Shown piece by piece: positions 5,218-6,772 of a stretch of DNA of 6,772 nucleotides. A program made the translations under genes and the position numbers. The notes beneath the pieces are model-generated. The model made no database searches. It saw only the letters and a list, made by a program, of their open reading frames with translations, and had not been told where the DNA came from. Position 1 is the stretch's first letter, and each line of letters starts with the position of its first letter. Source of the stretch: Desulfobacca acetoxidans (lineage in GTDB: Bacteria; Desulfobacterota; Desulfobaccia; Desulfobaccales; 0-14-0-80-60-11); assembly GCA_022736495.1 (NCBI GenBank), contig DZCR01000166.1, positions 1 to 6,772 on the forward strand. Direction: 5' to 3'.

Positions 5218-6568
5218 GATCCTCATCGTCGAAGATGAATTGATTGCCCGGGAAAACCTGGACCATGTGCTCAAGAAAGAAGGGTATGACACCATGGCGG
5301 TGGAAAGCGGCGTCCTGGCCTTTAAGGAACTGGAAAAACAAGAGTTTGACCTGGTCATGACGGATTTGCGCATGCAGCAGGTGGACGGCTTGCAGGTATT
5401 GGAGCGCACCAAGGAGCTTTACCCCGATACGGAAGTCATCATGATCACCGGGTTTGCCACGGTGTCCACCGCGGTGGAGGCCATGCAAAAGGGGGCCTAT
5501 CACTATCTGCCCAAGCCCTACAAAATTGACGAGGTGCGCATCCTGGTGAGCAAGGCCCTGGAAAAACGCTCCCTGCGCCAGGAAGTCACCGAACTGAAGC
5601 GGCAGGTGCAGAGCCAGAAGACGGTGCCTTTTCTGGTCGGGAAAAGTCCCAAGATCGAGCTGTTGAAAAAGACCATCGAACAGATTGCCCCCAGCGACGC
5701 CACAGTGCTTATCCTGGGCGAGACCGGCACCGGCAAGGAATTGGTGGCCAAGGCCATCCATCATCTCAGCCCTCGGGCCAACAACCGTTTTTTGGCCATC
5801 AATTGCGGCGCCTTCAGTGAGGAGTTATTGGCCAACGAGCTCTTCGGCCACGAAAAAGAAGCCTTTACCGGCGCCCGGGGGGTTAAAAAGGGGCTTTTGG
5901 AAGCCGCCTCGGGTGGCACGATCCTGCTGGATGAAATTGGCGACATGCCCACATCCATGCAGGTCAAGCTGCTGAGGGTCCTCCAGGACAAGACCCTGAT
6001 GCGGGTGGGCGGCACCACCGAAATCCCCGTGGATATCCGGGTCCTGGCCGCCACCAACAAAGATCTGAAGGGTGCGGTGGACGCAGGCAGTTTCCGGCAG
6101 GATCTGTTTTACCGCATCAACGTGGTCACCCTGCAGGTACCCACCCTGGTGGAGCGTAAGGACGATATCCCATTGTTATGTCAGCACTTCTTAGAGAAGT
6201 TCTCTGAGGTGCAGGGGAAAAAGATCGACAAGATCTCCGACGATGTCACGGAGGTGTTGTTTAATTACGAATTTCCCGGTAATATCAGAGAGTTGGAAAA
6301 TATCATGGAGCGGGCCGTGACCCTGTGCGGCGGCTCTGCCATCGAGATGCAGCACTTGCCCCTAGATTTCCAACAACCACATTTTCAGGTGCAGCGCCAT
6401 CAGCGGCGAGAGTTCGCCACCTTGGAAGAAAATGAAAAGGAATATATTTCCTGGGTACTCAAGCAGGTGCATGGGAACAAGACCAAGGCCGCGGAAATTT
6501 TAGGAATCGACCGGGTCTCCTTATGGCGCAAGCTGAAGCGCTTTGATTTGAACACCGGGACCGGATGA
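5201..6568 (+). CDS. Sigma-54-dependent NtrC-family response regulator
   Basis: This 455-residue protein has the full NtrC/AtoC/ZraR layout. The receiver domain (about 5-120) has acidic Glu11/Asp12, phosphoacceptor Asp55 in MTDLRM, Thr83 and Lys105. A helical linker leads to the AAA+ domain (about 145-375): Walker A GETGTGKE (173-180), the sigma-54 contact loop EAFTGA (220-225), Walker B ILLDEIG (241-247), likely arginine fingers at Arg299 and Arg305, and sensor II GNIRELEN (360-367). A Fis-type helix-turn-helix closes the protein (about 425-448, NKTKAAEILGIDRVSLWRKL). The contact loop starts with Glu rather than the usual Gly. The ATG overlaps the kinase gene by 17 bases and GAGAGGG lies about 5 bases upstream, so the pair is translationally coupled and clearly cognate. 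It should activate RpoN promoters when phosphorylated. Its targets are not identifiable here. Confidence 0.97.
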   Translation: MTRRSKILIVEDELIARENLDHVLKKEGYDTMAVESGVLAFKELEKQEFDLVMTDLRMQQVDGLQVLERTKELYPDTEVIMITGFATVSTAVEAMQKGAYHYLPKPYKIDEVRILVSKALEKRSLRQEVTELKRQVQSQKTVPFLVGKSPKIELLKKTIEQIAPSDATVLILGETGTGKELVAKAIHHLSPRANNRFLAINCGAFSEELLANELFGHEKEAFTGARGVKKGLLEAASGGTILLDEIGDMPTSMQVKLLRVLQDKTLMRVGGTTEIPVDIRVLAATNKDLKGAVDAGSFRQDLFYRINVVTLQVPTLVERKDDIPLLCQHFLEKFSEVQGKKIDKISDDVTEVLFNYEFPGNIRELENIMERAVTLCGGSAIEMQHLPLDFQQPHFQVQRHQRREFATLEENEKEYISWVLKQVHGNKTKAAEILGIDRVSLWRKLKRFDLNTGTG

Positions 6569-6772
6569 CTTTTGGTCAATCTGCTCAACGGCTGGCAATA
6601 AGTTTAAAGCCAGAAAAATCTTAACTATTATAAAGTGTTGTAAAATAGGGTAGTCGCAGGCCTTAGCCTGCGCCCGCACGCGTTGGAAAGCCTGTACTGC
6701 TCATTCGTCAATTTTTGAGACAAAGAGCTAATTTCCATGGGTATTATTCGGAATAAGTTATAAAATATGTTG
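6569..6772. other. Non-coding right edge
   Basis: No gene is supportable after the regulator stop. The sequence is AT-rich and includes a weak CTGGC/GCCAG inverted repeat (6592-6613, 12-base loop), followed by A-rich rather than T-rich DNA, so no clear terminator is seen for the two-component operon. An ATG at 6737 gives only eight codons. The one notable element is the palindrome at 6655-6672, listed separately. Confidence 0.5.
6655..6672. repeat. REP-like GC-rich palindrome
   Basis: CGCAGGC (6655-6661) and GCCTGCG (6666-6672) form a perfect 7-bp stem around CTTA. The core resembles the GCAGGC-loop-GCCTGC palindromes I recall as dispersed intergenic repeats in many bacterial genomes. It stands out as a GC-rich island in AT-rich DNA after an operon end, the usual position for REP elements. 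No T-run follows, so it is not an intrinsic terminator. Dispersal cannot be shown from one window. Confidence 0.5.

Noticed and set aside
6592..6613. CTGGC/GCCAG hairpin as a terminator for the two-component operon
   Set aside because: Only 5 bp of stem, a 12-base loop, and A-rich rather than T-rich sequence follows on the plus strand.

Overview
The window (6772 bp, roughly 55-60% G+C by eye) carries six convincing protein genes in three transcription units, plus one probable micro-ORF. The gene mix suggests a Gram-negative, probably anaerobic or microaerobic bacterium, most likely of the former Deltaproteobacteria (Desulfobacterota or a relative). It combines a membrane histidine kinase with an NtrC-type regulator, a TauE/SafE-type exporter with a TIGR02186 membrane protein, and a universal stress protein. 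This placement is inferred from gene content and style only; no marker gene is present.

Region 1 (1-1047, plus strand). A non-coding left edge with two perfect hairpins and a possible extended -10 promoter leads to a 21-codon micro-ORF (237-302). It encodes one hydrophobic helix ending in Arg-Gly-Gly-Gly-Cys. A leader with further inverted repeats follows, then a complete beta-class carbonic anhydrase (430-1047) with all zinc ligands intact.

Region 2 (1152-3529, minus strand). A tight three-gene operon is transcribed leftward: a TauE/SafE (TSUP) exporter, a TIGR02186-type single-pass membrane protein with a periplasmic domain, and an ATP-binding-type UspA protein. The genes abut or overlap by one base (stop/start 2524/2522 and TAATG at 1723-1727). 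A TTGACA-N17-CATACT promoter precedes the operon, and a hairpin plus U-tract terminator ends it between the converging usp and carbonic anhydrase genes. The exporter and TIGR02186 protein probably work together on an anion, possibly sulfite, sulfonate or another sulfur compound. The substrate cannot be read from sequence.

Region 3 (3466-6568, plus strand). A divergent intergenic region of about 300 bp holds short direct repeats that could be operators. It separates the exporter operon from a two-gene two-component system: a HAMP/HisKA/HATPase kinase and a sigma-54-dependent response regulator, overlapping by 17 bp. Control of the divergent exporter operon by this pair is a reasonable guess from layout. 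However, no good -24/-12 promoter is visible between them, and the exporter's best promoter looks sigma-70-like.

Region 4 (6569-6772). This is non-coding, AT-rich sequence with a REP-like palindrome. No RNA gene, CRISPR array, insertion sequence or integrase was found. The most interesting items are the micro-ORF and its structured leader, the exporter/TIGR02186/Usp operon next to a two-component system, the unusual His-Gln phosphoacceptor box of the kinase, and the palindrome at the right edge.
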